Below, piece after piece: positions 1 through 8,964 of a stretch of DNA of 32,907 bases. Source of the stretch: Alphaproteobacteria bacterium (GTDB lineage: Bacteria > Pseudomonadota > Alphaproteobacteria > CAAHEQ01 > UBA3637); NCBI GenBank assembly GCA_017533325.1, contig JAFXIF010000005.1, forward strand, positions 1 to 32,907, in the 5' to 3' direction. How positions within the stretch are numbered: the first letter of the stretch is position 1; each line of letters opens with the position of its first letter. A program made the translations under genes and the position numbers. The notes under the pieces are model-generated. The model did not search any database, was not told where the DNA came from, and saw only the letters and a program-made list of their open reading frames with translations.

Positions 1-1
1 T

Positions 2-778
2 GAAAAAGCTTCTGAAGATATTGGATTGACGGAAAAAGAAGCGTCAAGTCAAGAGGTTGAGGCTTCTGAAGCAGCAAAAGAAGTCAGTGCTTCGGATTTA
101 ATTAAGCAACAGGCTTTACAGTCTGAATATATTGAAAAAATGAATTCTTTATTAAATAAAGAAGACATAACTTTAGAGGATATTCAAACAGTTGAGTATG
201 TGAAATCCGAATTGTTATCTCAGCTTGTCGGGGTTGCCGTTTTTTCAAGTACACTTGGAATGGATGATTCAAAAATGAAAGGGGCGGATGCTCTTTCCAC
301 GCATTTAACAAATGTGTATGTTAAAGCGGCATTGTTGCGTGAAAAAATGGAAAGAAAACGTTTGGCTCAGCTTGAAAAAATGGATGTTGCGGATGCCTTT
401 TTTGGCCCGAATCAGCGTGGGGCGAATAATTCTTCTATCCCAATGGTTGTTACGGATATGATGTTAATGCCAAATGATCATCATCAGTTAAAAGTGGGGT
501 TAGTCAATGCATCACCGAAAGTAAAACAAGCTTTAATGATTTCTGAGTTAATAAATAGTCCCAAAGAAAGACTAACGGCAATGATGCCTGATTTGATTCA
601 AGAGTTTATGGGTAAGACCACTCCAGAAGAACAAAAAGGCTTTTCAAATTGGGCCGAAAAATTGGTGACGGGTTTAACCGGTATGAGTTCAAAAGGCGCG
701 ATGATGCAAGCATTGCAAGGAACGTCGGTTGGAAAAACATTGGCTCGTATGTCTGCTTTAAACGAGGTTGCCGGATAA
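2..778 (+). CDS. Unknown protein, 5'-truncated by window edge
   Basis: The frame is open back to base 2 with no stop, so the true start is probably outside the window; a TTG at 26 is only the first possible start inside it. The visible part is about 258 residues: an acidic Glu/Ala/Ser-rich N-terminal stretch, a predicted helical middle and a Met-rich C-terminal half. I see no signal peptide, membrane segment or catalytic motif. The helical middle resembles part of the next gene product (shared pattern ADALSTHLTNVYVK against AAERLLTHLYRCFV, ending in a basic R-rich segment). The next gene starts 10 bases downstream with its own Shine-Dalgarno sequence, so the two are probably co-transcribed. 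The family is not recognised. Confidence 0.7.
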   Translation, partial: EKASEDIGLTEKEASSQEVEASEAAKEVSASDLIKQQALQSEYIEKMNSLLNKEDITLEDIQTVEYVKSELLSQLVGVAVFSSTLGMDDSKMKGADALSTHLTNVYVKAALLREKMERKRLAQLEKMDVADAFFGPNQRGANNSSIPMVVTDMMLMPNDHHQLKVGLVNASPKVKQALMISELINSPKERLTAMMPDLIQEFMGKTTPEEQKGFSNWAEKLVTGLTGMSSKGAMMQALQGTSVGKTLARMSALNEVAG

Positions 779-788
779 GGAGGATAAA

Positions 789-1436
789 ATGGCTGAAGAA
801 TCATTTTATACCGATAAAGTTACAGAATATCGAAAAAATTCAAGATTCCCGACATTAAGTCGTTATCGTGATTTGATTAATTTTTTAAAAAATGTTTTTT
901 CTGATGGGATTGTAACTAAAGAAGAATTAGATATTGTTACAAAAGTTGAAAGAGATATCTTGCTTGAATATGAACTGGCAGCAGATATATGTGCAAAACT
1001 TTCGGATGATTCGGAAAGAAAAACGGCTGCAGAGAGGTTGCTTACGCATTTATATCGGTGTTTTGTTGTTGTTAGTTTTGCAAAAGACAGGGCACGACTT
1101 CAACATGCCAATCAATCTTCTCGTTCAAAAGAAGAGCGCGTGATTCGTCCGCCTGAAATTAATAAAAAATTATTTGTTAAACCAACGGTTGCACAGCGTA
1201 TTTTACTCGAAGGTTTGGGGGATGAGAGGGCCCGTATTGAAGCGGATTTGCCACGTATTCGAAGGGATTTGGCTAAATTAACACCGGAAGAGAGAATTGA
1301 ATACGAGGGGATGATTAATGCAGCATTGGATCATTTGGAACGCGTAAATCTTGAAAATTTAAACGTTCAGGAAATGAATCGACTGTTAGGTTTTGAAAGA
1401 TATCTGAAGGACGAAAAAGCGCGTCTTCATGAATAA
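789..1436 (+). CDS. Unknown protein, possible paralogue of the preceding gene
   Basis: This 215-residue soluble, charged, helix-rich protein has no recognised domain. I chose the ATG at 789 because AAGGAGGA lies just upstream; a TTG at 768 in the same frame has no such site and would overlap the previous gene. Residues around 40-110 (VTKEELDIVTKVERDILL, then a THLYRCFVVV segment and basic residues) follow the same layout as the middle of the upstream protein. The C-terminal half is Arg/Glu-rich and probably coiled or helical. It ends about 25 bases before the rpmH promoter. Function is unknown; pairing with the upstream gene suggests a shared role. Confidence 0.75.
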   Translation: MAEESFYTDKVTEYRKNSRFPTLSRYRDLINFLKNVFSDGIVTKEELDIVTKVERDILLEYELAADICAKLSDDSERKTAAERLLTHLYRCFVVVSFAKDRARLQHANQSSRSKEERVIRPPEINKKLFVKPTVAQRILLEGLGDERARIEADLPRIRRDLAKLTPEERIEYEGMINAALDHLERVNLENLNVQEMNRLLGFERYLKDEKARLHE

Positions 1437-1460
1437 TTTTTAACTTTTATAAAAAAATGC

Positions 1461-1489
1461 TTGACTTTATTGTCTAAAAACTGTATAAA
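1461..1489 (+). promoter_or_regulatory. Promoter of rpmH operon
   Basis: TTGACT (1461-1466), 17 bp, TATAAA (1484-1489). Transcription should start near 1496, leaving a leader of about 70 bases before rpmH. Confidence 0.8.
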
Positions 1490-1568
1490 GAAGAACACTT
1501 TAATTAAAACAGGCCCGAAACAGGCGGTCTGATAATGCCATAATGATGTTAATTTAAGGAGAAATAAG

Positions 1569-1703
1569 ATGAAACGCACATATCAACCAAGTAAGCTGGT
1601 TCGGACACGTCGTCATGGGTTTAGAGCAAGAATGGCCACATTAGGCGGTCGTAAAGTTTTGAACGCTCGTCGTCGTAAAGGTCGTAAAGTTTTAAGCGCT
1701 TAA
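1569..1703 (+). CDS. rpmH: 50S ribosomal protein L34
   Basis: This 44-residue basic protein begins [20 protein letters not shown] and contains the [18 protein letters not shown] segment typical of bL34 across its whole length. It is part of the large ribosomal subunit. The start is preceded by AAGGAG (about 1557-1562). It heads the rpmH-rnpA-yidD-yidC-engB cluster, an arrangement common in Proteobacteria, where it links ribosome, RNase P and membrane-insertion genes. No dnaA lies upstream here; an unknown gene does. Confidence 0.97.
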   Translation: MKRTYQPSKLVRTRRHGFRARMATLGGRKVLNARRRKGRKVLSA

Positions 1704-1790
1704 GTTTAGCCTGAAAAGACGAATATCAGTTTAAATTATAATGAAAAGGAGCGATGCGATATTGTTCCTTTTTTTATTTGAAAGAGAAAA

Positions 1791-2186
1791 ATGTTAACAA
1801 TCACAAACGAACAACCGTTAAGAATGAAAAAACGCCGTATGTTTGTAAAAGCAACGCATAACGGTAAAAAGTTTGTTGCAAAAACAATGATTTTGCAAGT
1901 GGTTTCTCAACAAGAATTTCAAGGTGCCCGATTGGGTTTTACGGTTACAAAAAAAATGGGCAATGCGGTAACGAGAAATCGCATTCGGCGTCGGTTAAAA
2001 GAAGCTGCGCGTCTTGTTTTTAAAGAGTATGCTTGTGAAGGATTTGATTATGTGATTATTTCCAGATTGCCGGCTTTAGATGAAGATTTTTCAGTTTTAA
2101 AAAAAGATTTAAAATATTTATTAAAATCGTTTATTAAGCGTTATCAAGAAGAGGAACAAAAAAAAGAAAATGAAACTCTTGCATAA
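1791..2186 (+). CDS. rnpA: Ribonuclease P protein component
   Basis: This 131-residue basic protein is the protein subunit of RNase P, which helps the catalytic RNA remove tRNA 5' leaders. The diagnostic RNR motif is present as [18 protein letters not shown] (about residues 61-78), preceded by [11 protein letters not shown]. Usual length is 110-130 residues. I kept the ATG at 1791, preceded by a purine-rich GAAAGAG; an internal ATG at 1824 would also leave the core intact. It follows rpmH after 87 bases, with a weak AAAAGGA/TCCTTTT hairpin possible in between, and overlaps yidD by 17 bases, so coupled translation is likely. The C-terminal tail is Glu/Lys-rich. Confidence 0.96.
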   Translation: MLTITNEQPLRMKKRRMFVKATHNGKKFVAKTMILQVVSQQEFQGARLGFTVTKKMGNAVTRNRIRRRLKEAARLVFKEYACEGFDYVIISRLPALDEDFSVLKKDLKYLLKSFIKRYQEEEQKKENETLA

Positions 2187-2415
2187 AGTTTTGCTTTTTG
2201 TGTGTTTGGGCTTGATTCGCCTGTATCAGCTTTTGTTATCACCCATCAAAGGACATATATGCCGATTTCAGCCGACTTGCTCTGACTATGCAAAAGAAGC
2301 TTTTTTGTTGCATGGGGTTGTAAAAGGTGCTATTTTAACAGCCAAACGAATTTTAAAATGTCATCCATGGGGTGGGTCTGGATATGATCCCGTCCCCAAA
2401 AAAATATCAAAATAA
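2170..2415 (+). CDS. yidD: Membrane protein insertion efficiency factor YidD
   Basis: This 81-residue protein carries both family signatures: [14 protein letters not shown] (near residues 31-44) and [13 protein letters not shown] near the C terminus. A short hydrophobic N-terminal helix ([18 protein letters not shown]) probably places it at the inner face of the inner membrane. The family is thought to assist YidC-dependent membrane insertion. It begins inside the end of rnpA and ends 10 bases before yidC, so all three are likely made from one transcript. Confidence 0.95.
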   Translation: MKLLHKVLLFVCLGLIRLYQLLLSPIKGHICRFQPTCSDYAKEAFLLHGVVKGAILTAKRILKCHPWGGSGYDPVPKKISK

Positions 2416-2425
2416 GGGAAAATAA

Positions 2426-4075
2426 ATGAGTAAAATAGAAAATCCGCAAAAAGAAGAAGTTAAAAATATGATGATTGCCATGATATTGGTAACATTAATA
2501 TTTTTTGGATTTAATTATATGAAAGAACCGACACAGCAAACGCTCGAAAATCAACCGGCTATGGTTACCAGTGGGCAAATTGAAAAAGAGGGCGAGCTTG
2601 TTCAATCAGTTATTGAAGCGGTTCAAATTCAAAAAGCAGAACCGGTCACTCTTGAAAATGAATATGTTAAAGCTTCTTTTGATCCTGCATTGGGCGGTGT
2701 AACGGATTTATCATTGTTAAAATATAAAGAAACAGTTGATGAAGATGCTAAAAAAGTTCAGTTGTTTAGTTCTGATTATTTCACGAGTTTGATGTGGCAA
2801 AGTAAAGATGTGAATCTTCCGCATTTGAATTCTTTTTGGGCATTAGATGAAAGTCGGTCCGCTCCAAAAGAAAAGGTTTTTGTTTTTGAAAATAGTGATG
2901 TTAAAATTGAAAGAACGGTATCTTTAGATGATAAATATATGCTTACTGTTTCTGATAAAATTTATAATTTAAAAGATCAAGCCATTAAAGTTTATCAACA
3001 AGGCTCATTTGAGAGAGTTATGAAAGAAATGCCGCCGGTTTCAACGGTTCATCAAGGATTTGTCGGGTTTTTAAATGATGAATTGGTTGAAGAAAAATAT
3101 GAGGATAAGCCGGTCATTTATTCCTCAAGAACACAATCTGGTTGGTTTGGATTAACAGATAAATATTGGCAAGGATTAATGATTTTTGACGGAAAAGATT
3201 CTGTCAGTGTCACTTTTTCATCTGATAAAGATAAAAAGTATGATGCCTTGTTTGAAACGGATAATATTATGATTCCGGCTCAAGGAAGCATTGAAAAAAA
3301 AGTGATGCTTTTTGCTGGAGCCAAAGATATAGATGTTATTAATGCTTATCAAAAAGATTTAAATATCAAACATTTTGATTTGAGCATTGATTTTGGGTGG
3401 TTCCGTTTCTTAACTCAACCGTTTTTAAGCTTTTTGAATTATCTTTATTCGTTAATTGGAAATATGGGTGTTGCAATTATTGTTTTTGCAACGATTATCC
3501 GCCTTGCAATGTTGCCGATTGCAACTAAATCTTATGAAAGTATGGCGAAAATGCGCAAGGTTCAACCTAAATTAAAGCAAATACAAACGCGCTTTAAAAA
3601 TGATCCTCGCCGTCTTCAAGTTGAAATGGCTAACCTTTATAAAAGAGAAAAAATTAATCCGGCATCAGGATGTTTGCCTCTTTTGTTGCAAATACCTGTT
3701 TTCTTTGCATTATATAAAGTTCTTTCCATTTCAATTAATATGCGTCAAGCGCCGTTTTTTGGGTGGATTGAAGATTTATCAATGCCGGATCCGTTAACGA
3801 TTTTTAATGGATTTGGATATTTTGATTGGGAAGTGCCGGCGTTTTTTTGCATTGGCGTTTGGCCGATTTTAATGGGATTAACAATGTATATTCAACAAAA
3901 ACTTTCTCCTGCTCCAAGTGATAATGCTCAAGCCAAAATGATGCAGTTTTTACCTGTTATTTTCACGTTAATGATGGCGTCATTTGCTTCAGGATTAATC
4001 ATTTATTGGACATGGAGTAATGTTCTTTCCATTATGCAACAAAAATATATTATGAAAAAAGTAGGAGTTGAATAA
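2426..4075 (+). CDS. yidC: Membrane protein insertase YidC
   Basis: This 549-residue inner-membrane insertase (Oxa1/Alb3/YidC family) has the layout of Gram-negative YidC. There is an N-terminal membrane helix (about residues 14-32), a periplasmic P1 domain of about 280 residues, then the conserved C-terminal core. The core includes the LTQPFLSFLNYLYSLIGNMG and MGVAIIVFATIIRLAMLPIA segments. A basic loop follows (KMRKVQPKLKQIQTRFKNDPRR), then INPASGCLPLLLQIPVFFALY and two more helices. The conserved Arg of the hydrophilic groove lies in the FATIIRLAMLP segment. AAGGGAA precedes the ATG. Its TAA overlaps the engB ATG (TAATG), indicating translational coupling. Confidence 0.97.
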   Translation: MSKIENPQKEEVKNMMIAMILVTLIFFGFNYMKEPTQQTLENQPAMVTSGQIEKEGELVQSVIEAVQIQKAEPVTLENEYVKASFDPALGGVTDLSLLKYKETVDEDAKKVQLFSSDYFTSLMWQSKDVNLPHLNSFWALDESRSAPKEKVFVFENSDVKIERTVSLDDKYMLTVSDKIYNLKDQAIKVYQQGSFERVMKEMPPVSTVHQGFVGFLNDELVEEKYEDKPVIYSSRTQSGWFGLTDKYWQGLMIFDGKDSVSVTFSSDKDKKYDALFETDNIMIPAQGSIEKKVMLFAGAKDIDVINAYQKDLNIKHFDLSIDFGWFRFLTQPFLSFLNYLYSLIGNMGVAIIVFATIIRLAMLPIATKSYESMAKMRKVQPKLKQIQTRFKNDPRRLQVEMANLYKREKINPASGCLPLLLQIPVFFALYKVLSISINMRQAPFFGWIEDLSMPDPLTIFNGFGYFDWEVPAFFCIGVWPILMGLTMYIQQKLSPAPSDNAQAKMMQFLPVIFTLMMASFASGLIIYWTWSNVLSIMQQKYIMKKVGVE

Positions 4076-4728
4076 TGACAATCCTAACTCTTGAAGAACA
4101 AACAGAAAAACTTAAAAAAGAGGGGAATGAATTATTCAAAAAAAGCCCAACTTTTTTAAGAGGTGTTGCAAGCGTTGACCAATTACCCATAAGTCAATTA
4201 CCGGAATTTGCATTTGCCGGTCGCTCTAATGTCGGTAAATCATCATTGATTAATGCTGTGACCATGACAAGAGGTTTGGCACGGGCTTCAAATACGCCGG
4301 GAAGAACTCAAGAACTTAATTTTTTTGATGCAAATGGACAATTTTATATTGTTGATTTACCGGGTTATGGATATGCGGCTGCGCCTGAAAAAATGGTTCA
4401 AGCATGGACTCGTTTAATTCATGATTATTTGCGCGGACGAGTGCAATTAAAAAGAGTTTTTTTACTTATTGATTCGCGTCACGGAATTAAAGAAGTTGAT
4501 GTTAAAATTATGAAAATGTTAGATGCGGCAGCAGTCAGCTATCAGATAATTTTAACAAAAATTGATAAAATTTCAAAAACAGCTTGCGAAAAAGTTTTGA
4601 CTGACACGATTGAAAAAGCAAAAATGCATGTTGCGGCTTATCCTGAAATTTTGGTAACGAGTTCGGAAAAAAATATTAATATTGAATCTGTTCGTTCTCA
4701 ATTTGTGAAGGTTTTGAAAGGGATTTAA
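4075..4728 (+). CDS. engB: Ribosome biogenesis GTPase EngB (YsxC/YihA)
   Basis: This 217-residue TRAFAC-class GTPase is needed for late assembly of the large ribosomal subunit. The GTPase motifs appear in order: G1 GRSNVGKSSL, G2 TPGRTQELNFF, G3 DLPGYGYA, G4 TKIDK and G5 TSS. The N-terminal FLRGVASVDQLP and the central ERVFLLIDSRHGIK-like segment are typical of the family. It shares one base with yidC and is followed after one base by mnmE, so it belongs to the same operon. Many alphaproteobacteria have argB next; here mnmE follows instead. Confidence 0.96.
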   Translation: MTILTLEEQTEKLKKEGNELFKKSPTFLRGVASVDQLPISQLPEFAFAGRSNVGKSSLINAVTMTRGLARASNTPGRTQELNFFDANGQFYIVDLPGYGYAAAPEKMVQAWTRLIHDYLRGRVQLKRVFLLIDSRHGIKEVDVKIMKMLDAAAVSYQIILTKIDKISKTACEKVLTDTIEKAKMHVAAYPEILVTSSEKNINIESVRSQFVKVLKGI

Positions 4729-4729
4729 T

Positions 4730-6055
4730 ATGGCCTATTCCATGAATGAAACGATTTACGCTCTTTCTTCCGGTGCCGGTAAAGGCGGGGTTGCCGTTAT
4801 CAGGCTGTCCGGTGCCGAGGCGTTAACTGTTTTTAAAAGTATGACAAAAATTGAAAATCCAAAACCTCGTTACGCTTATTTTTCAAAACTTGTTAATCAA
4901 GAAGGAATTGAAATTGATCAAGCTCTTTGCCTTTATTTTAAAGGTCCAAATAGTTTCACCGGTGAAGATACGGTTGAATTTCAAGTGCATGGTGGGCAAG
5001 GAGTCATTTCTGCTGTTTTTAAAGCTTTATCACGATTTAAAAATTTGCGTCCGGCAGAAGCTGGTGAATTTTCAAGACGAGCGGTGGTTTATGGTAAAAT
5101 GGATTTAACTGCTGCTGAAGGTTTAATGGATTTAATTGATGCTCAAACCGAATTGCAACGAAAACAAGCCTTATCTCAAATGCAAGGAGTTTTGGGTTCG
5201 TTATATGAAAATTGGCGCAAAGCCTTAATTCATGATATGGCATACCTTGAAGCTTTTATTGATTTTCCGGAAGAGGATATTCCCCTTGAAAAAATGCAAG
5301 TGATTGACAAAGGAATTCAAGAATTAATTAAAAAAATTGAAGTCCATTTATCGGATAATCAAAAGGGCGAGCGATTAAGAAACGGATTTCAAATTGCTAT
5401 TATCGGAGAACCGAATGTCGGTAAATCCTCTCTTATAAATTTACTTTCAAAAAGAGATGTTGCTATTGTGTCTGATATTGCAGGGACAACAAGAGATGTT
5501 GTTGAAAGTTATTTGGATATTGATGGATTTCCGGTTTGTTTGGCCGATACGGCGGGTCTTCGCGAAAGCTTAGAAGCAATTGAAGCTGAAGGGATTAAAC
5601 GAGCTGTAAGAAAAGCCTAATCATCGGATTTGATTTTGCATATTTTGGATATTGCTTCTTATCCGAACAAAGAACCATTACCTAAAGAGCTTGAAAATAT
5701 ACCGGTTATTACCGTTTGGAATAAGATTGATATTATCCATAAAAAACCACAAAACGGTGAAATTTTTATGAGTGCTAAAACAAAGGAAGGGTTTGACGAA
5801 TTGCAAACGGCCATTTCTTCCTTTTTGAAAGAAAATTTTTCACCGGATAGCAATGGCGCGATTACGCGTGAAAGATATCGTGTGGCTTTACAAGATTGTT
5901 TAAGGTCATTAAAAAGCGCTTTATTGGCACCTGAGATAGAACTAAAGGCTGAAGATTTACGCTTAAGTGCGAGAGCATTGGGACGGATTGTCGGTAAAAT
6001 TGAAACGGATGAACTTTTAGATGTTGTATTCCGTGATTTTTGCATTGGGAAATAG
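4730..6055 (+). pseudogene. mnmE: tRNA modification GTPase MnmE, interrupted by in-frame TAA
   Basis: MnmE works with MnmG and FAD to place the 5-(carboxymethyl)aminomethyl group on wobble uridine 34 of certain tRNAs. Read through the stop, the frame gives about 441 residues, the usual length. In order there is an N-terminal folate-binding domain (TIYALSSGAGKGGVAVIRLSG), the inserted G domain (G1 GEPNVGKSS, G2 AGTTRDVV, G3 DTAGLRE, G4 NKID) and the helical C terminus ending FRDFCIGK. A TAA at 5618-5620 splits it after residue 296. A product stopped there lacks G4, G5 and the catalytic-Cys tail. The frame is otherwise unbroken and well conserved, so the lesion is recent, a sequence error, or read through. 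ATG 4730 could be replaced by ATG 4742, which gives the classical MNETIYA start. Confidence 0.88.
5618..5620 (+). other. In-frame stop codon inside mnmE
   Basis: This TAA lies between RAVRKA and SSDLILHILD in a single continuous frame, where homologues carry a sense codon. One base change (from GAA, CAA or AAA) would account for it. The downstream part has no ribosome binding site at its first possible start, a TTG at 5630. Confidence 0.9.
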
Positions 6056-6081
6056 ATTTATTTAAGAAATAAATAAAAATA

Positions 6082-6110
6082 TTGACATAATACCCCTTTT
6101 GTGCTACTAT
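6082..6110 (+). promoter_or_regulatory. Promoter of ankyrin gene
   Basis: TTGACA (6082-6087), 17 bp, TACTAT (6105-6110). The start of transcription would fall at about 6117, exactly where the leader hairpin begins. Confidence 0.65.
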
Positions 6111-6116
6111 AAAAGT

Positions 6117-6158
6117 GCCCGTTTTTTTTGGAGGAAGGAAAAGCGGGCCTGTTTTTTT
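6117..6158 (+). terminator. Leader hairpin with U-tract (attenuator or mnmE terminator)
   Basis: GCCCG (6117-6121) pairs with CGGGC (6144-6148). The stem can extend through a T-run (6122-6129) pairing with AAGGAAAA, and CTGTTTTTTT follows to 6158. It lies between the promoter at 6082-6110 and the ankyrin start codon, so it could act as a transcription attenuator. It could equally end mnmE transcripts. Confidence 0.6.
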
Positions 6159-6182
6159 AATTGGCATAAGGAGTTTTTTTAT

Positions 6183-6911
6183 ATGTCTTTTTTAAAAGAA
6201 AATATCGAACAGGGATTTTGGAAAGCCGTTTCACAAGGAAATGATGGTGCAGTTCGGATGTTTTTGGAGAGAATACCTGAGATCCGTCCGAACATTAATA
6301 ATCTTAATCCTCATAATAATTGGTCCAGCTTATTTGTGGCGGTTTATGAAGGACATACAAAAGTTGTTAAAACATTGTTGGATTGGGGAGCACACATTGA
6401 TCAACCTTGTGCTTTTAATGAAACACCATTGCAATTGGCCGCCTCTATGGGGCATATTGAAATTATGAAACTCTTTTTGCAAAAAAAAGATACAATTAAT
6501 TTAAATGGGTGTAATCACCGAGGGAGAACGGCTCTTCATGGGGCGGTTTTAAAGGATACTGGTATAACGGAGCTTTTGATTGAAGCTGGTGCTGATTTAA
6601 ATGTGAAAGAAAACTCTTGGGGACAAACGCCATTGCATCAGGCGGTGTCGTTTAATAATATAAATGCGGTAAAAGCGCTTCTTCAAGCAGGGGCGGATAA
6701 AACTGTAAGGGATAATAAAAATAGAACACCACTTGATATGATTGAAGACTTTTTTAAAGAAGAGGATAAAGAGACTCTTCGCCAACTTTTCAATGAGTAT
6801 CCCAAAAAAGAAAACGAAGGGGTGCATACTAAAAAAGTGATAAGTAAACAACAAAACAAACCTTCTTTTTGGAGGCTACTTGTGCGTTCTTTTTCCTATA
6901 CCAAAAATTGA
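6183..6911 (+). CDS. Ankyrin-repeat protein
   Basis: This 242-residue protein is mostly ankyrin repeats, which form protein-binding surfaces. Repeats are visible at about residues 46-75 (NNWSSLFVAVYEGHTKVVKT), 79-110 (NETPLQLAASMGHIEIMKLF), 114-142 (GRTALHGAV then LLIEAGADLN) and 147-177 (GQTPLHQAVSFNNINAVKAL). Degenerate flanking repeats lie at about 10-38 and from 181. The C-terminal tail (about 205-242) is basic and ends in an aromatic/Arg-rich segment. No signal peptide is seen. The ATG at 6183 has AAGGAG nine bases upstream; an earlier GTG at 6099 in frame would lie within the promoter. Ankyrin proteins are often effectors in host-associated bacteria, but secretion is not shown here. Confidence 0.9.
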   Translation: MSFLKENIEQGFWKAVSQGNDGAVRMFLERIPEIRPNINNLNPHNNWSSLFVAVYEGHTKVVKTLLDWGAHIDQPCAFNETPLQLAASMGHIEIMKLFLQKKDTINLNGCNHRGRTALHGAVLKDTGITELLIEAGADLNVKENSWGQTPLHQAVSFNNINAVKALLQAGADKTVRDNKNRTPLDMIEDFFKEEDKETLRQLFNEYPKKENEGVHTKKVISKQQNKPSFWRLLVRSFSYTKN

Positions 6912-6931
6912 TTTTTAGTGGTTTTGAAAAC

Positions 6932-6960
6932 TTTACTTTGTTTCAAAATTTTGATATGAT
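6932..6960 (+). promoter_or_regulatory. Promoter of mnmG
   Basis: TTTACT (6932-6937), 17 bp, TATGAT (6955-6960). It has the same boxes and spacing as the rnhA promoter in this window. Confidence 0.55.
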
Positions 6961-6993
6961 GAAAAGAAAAAATTTTTTTTAAAGGAAGCAAAA

Positions 6994-8838
6994 ATGACAT
7001 ATGATGTGATAGTGATTGGTGGCGGACATGCAGGGTGCGAAGCAGCAGCAGCTTCGGCCAGAGTTGGGGCCAAAACGCTTTTAGTGACTCATCATATTGA
7101 CACGATTGCTGATATGTCATGTAATCCGGCTATCGGTGGATTGGGAAAGGGAACACTTGTTCGTGAAATTGATGCTCTTGATGGATTGATGGGGCGTGTG
7201 ATTGATAAAACAGGTATCCAATTTCGTATATTGAACCGTTCAAAGGGCCCAGCCGTTCAAGGGCCGAGAGCGCAAGCTGATAAAGAAGCATATAAAAAAT
7301 ATATGCAAGAAATTTTACTTTCTTATCCGAATTTAAAGATTAAGGAAGGGGATGCTGCCGGTTTGATTTTTGAGGAAAATCAAATTAAAGGGGTTCAAGT
7401 GGCAGATGAAGAAATTTTTGCTTCAAGTGTTGTTGTAACAACCGGAACTTTTTTAAATGGATTAATGCATATCGGTCCTGAAAAACAAGAGGGAGGACGT
7501 TTTGGAGAAGAAGCCTCAAAAGGAATTACACCGTCTTTAAAAGCTATGGGTTTTCAAATGGGGCGTTTAAAAACAGGGACGCCTGCGCGTTTGGATAAAG
7601 ATTCAATTCATTGGGAATTAACTGAAGAACAAGAAGGTGATTATCCACCTAAACCGTTTTCTTTTATGACAAAAGATTTTGAGCCTAAACAAGTTTCTTG
7701 TTTTATTACGCATACAACGCCAAAGACACATAAAATTATTTTAGATAATTTAGATAGAGCGCCACTTTATTCCGGTCAAATTAATTCGATTGGCCCGAGA
7801 TATTGCCCGAGTATTGAAGATAAATTGGTTCGTTTTCAAGGGCGCGATTCGCATCATATATTTTTAGAGCCGGAAACAAGAGAGGGGATAAGTATTTATC
7901 CGAACGGAATTTCAACTTCTTTACCTAAAGATGTTCAAGAAGCATTTTTAAGAAGTATACCGGGGCTTGAAAATGTTAAAATTTTAAGATATGCATATGC
8001 GATTGAATATGATTATGTTGATCCGAGAGAGCTTAAATTAACGCTTGAAACAAGAAAGGTAAAAGGTCTTTATTTAGCGGGTCAAATTAATGGAACGACA
8101 GGTTATGAAGAAGCAGCCGGACAAGGGCTGTTAGCTGGTGTGAATGCGGCGCACTTTGCATTAAAAACCGGCAAAGAGTTAACTTTTGACAGATCGGATT
8201 CATATTTGGGCGTGATGATTGATGATATTACAACGCATGGAATTGATGAGCCGTATAGATTATTTACCTCCAGAGCTGAATATCGTTTAACGATGCGGGC
8301 TGATAATGCGGATTTAAGATTGACAAGATTGGGTATTGAATTTGGTTGTGTTTCTAAAGAAAGAAAAGAAGCCTTTCTTGAAAAAGAAGCATTAATGAAC
8401 AAATCAAGGGATTTGGTTTTAACTCTTTTTAGAACCCCAAAGGAACTCAATCAAATGGGGTATTTTGTAAATTCAGATGGGCAAAAAAGAACACCTTTTG
8501 ACTTACTTTCTTGTCAAGGGATTACATGGAAAGATGTTGTTACCGTTTGGCCGATTTTAAAAGATATCAGAGAAGATATTGCCGAACAATTAGAAATTGA
8601 AGGACGCTATCAAGGATATTTAATCAGGCAAAGAACAGATATTGATTCATTTAAAAAAGATGAAGCTCTTAAAATTCCGGAGGATATAAATTATTCTCTG
8701 GTCGGCGGTTTATCAAATGAAATCCAAATGCGTTTAAATCGGCACAGACCGTTGACGGTTGGAGCGATGAGCCGTTTAATGGGGATAACACCGGCAGCTG
8801 TTACGGCGGTGATTGCCTATTTGAAAAAAAATAAATAA
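6994..8838 (+). CDS. mnmG: tRNA uridine-5-carboxymethylaminomethyl modification enzyme MnmG (GidA)
   Basis: This 614-residue FAD- and NADH-dependent enzyme is the partner of MnmE in modifying U34 of tRNAs. The N-terminal dinucleotide-binding motif is [12 protein letters not shown] (residues 5-16). Family blocks include [36 protein letters not shown]-like and [11 protein letters not shown]. Near residues 365-375 there is [17 protein letters not shown], and [18 protein letters not shown] follows. The C-terminal tRNA/MnmE-binding domain is complete. AAAGGAAG precedes the ATG. It has its own promoter, separated from the broken mnmE by the ankyrin gene. The rsmG-parA-parB genes that usually follow mnmG are absent. 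Confidence 0.97.
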   Translation: MTYDVIVIGGGHAGCEAAAASARVGAKTLLVTHHIDTIADMSCNPAIGGLGKGTLVREIDALDGLMGRVIDKTGIQFRILNRSKGPAVQGPRAQADKEAYKKYMQEILLSYPNLKIKEGDAAGLIFEENQIKGVQVADEEIFASSVVVTTGTFLNGLMHIGPEKQEGGRFGEEASKGITPSLKAMGFQMGRLKTGTPARLDKDSIHWELTEEQEGDYPPKPFSFMTKDFEPKQVSCFITHTTPKTHKIILDNLDRAPLYSGQINSIGPRYCPSIEDKLVRFQGRDSHHIFLEPETREGISIYPNGISTSLPKDVQEAFLRSIPGLENVKILRYAYAIEYDYVDPRELKLTLETRKVKGLYLAGQINGTTGYEEAAGQGLLAGVNAAHFALKTGKELTFDRSDSYLGVMIDDITTHGIDEPYRLFTSRAEYRLTMRADNADLRLTRLGIEFGCVSKERKEAFLEKEALMNKSRDLVLTLFRTPKELNQMGYFVNSDGQKRTPFDLLSCQGITWKDVVTVWPILKDIREDIAEQLEIEGRYQGYLIRQRTDIDSFKKDEALKIPEDINYSLVGGLSNEIQMRLNRHRPLTVGAMSRLMGITPAAVTAVIAYLKKNK

Positions 8839-8864
8839 TCAAATTTAATTGTTTTTTAATTCTC

Positions 8865-8897
8865 TTGACAAATCTTGTTTCAAAACACACCTATAAA
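8865..8897 (+). promoter_or_regulatory. Possible promoter and leader of 8965-9487 unit
   Basis: A perfect TTGACA (8865-8870) is followed by TATAAA (8892-8897), but the 21-bp gap is too long for a normal sigma-70 promoter. The leader also holds a short hairpin, AGGCTT-AA-AAGCCT (8909-8922). Confidence 0.3.
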
Positions 8898-8964
8898 AGT
8901 GATTAAAAAGGCTTAAAAGCCTCTGTAACCAATGCTTTTAACGAATTACTTTTTGGGGGTTTAA

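Noticed and set aside
1748-1774. Weak hairpin between rpmH and rnpA as a terminator
   Set aside because: Only a seven-base AAAAGGA/TCCTTTT stem with a 15-base loop; at best a partial attenuator.
5659-6045. Antisense open frame opposite the mnmE 3' part
   Set aside because: The plus strand matches MnmE through to FCIGK; the antisense frame has no recognisable motif.
5630-6055. A separate 141-codon gene after the mnmE stop
   Set aside because: It is the same frame as mnmE, encodes its C-terminal part, and starts at a TTG without a ribosome binding site; it is treated as the rest of the interrupted gene.
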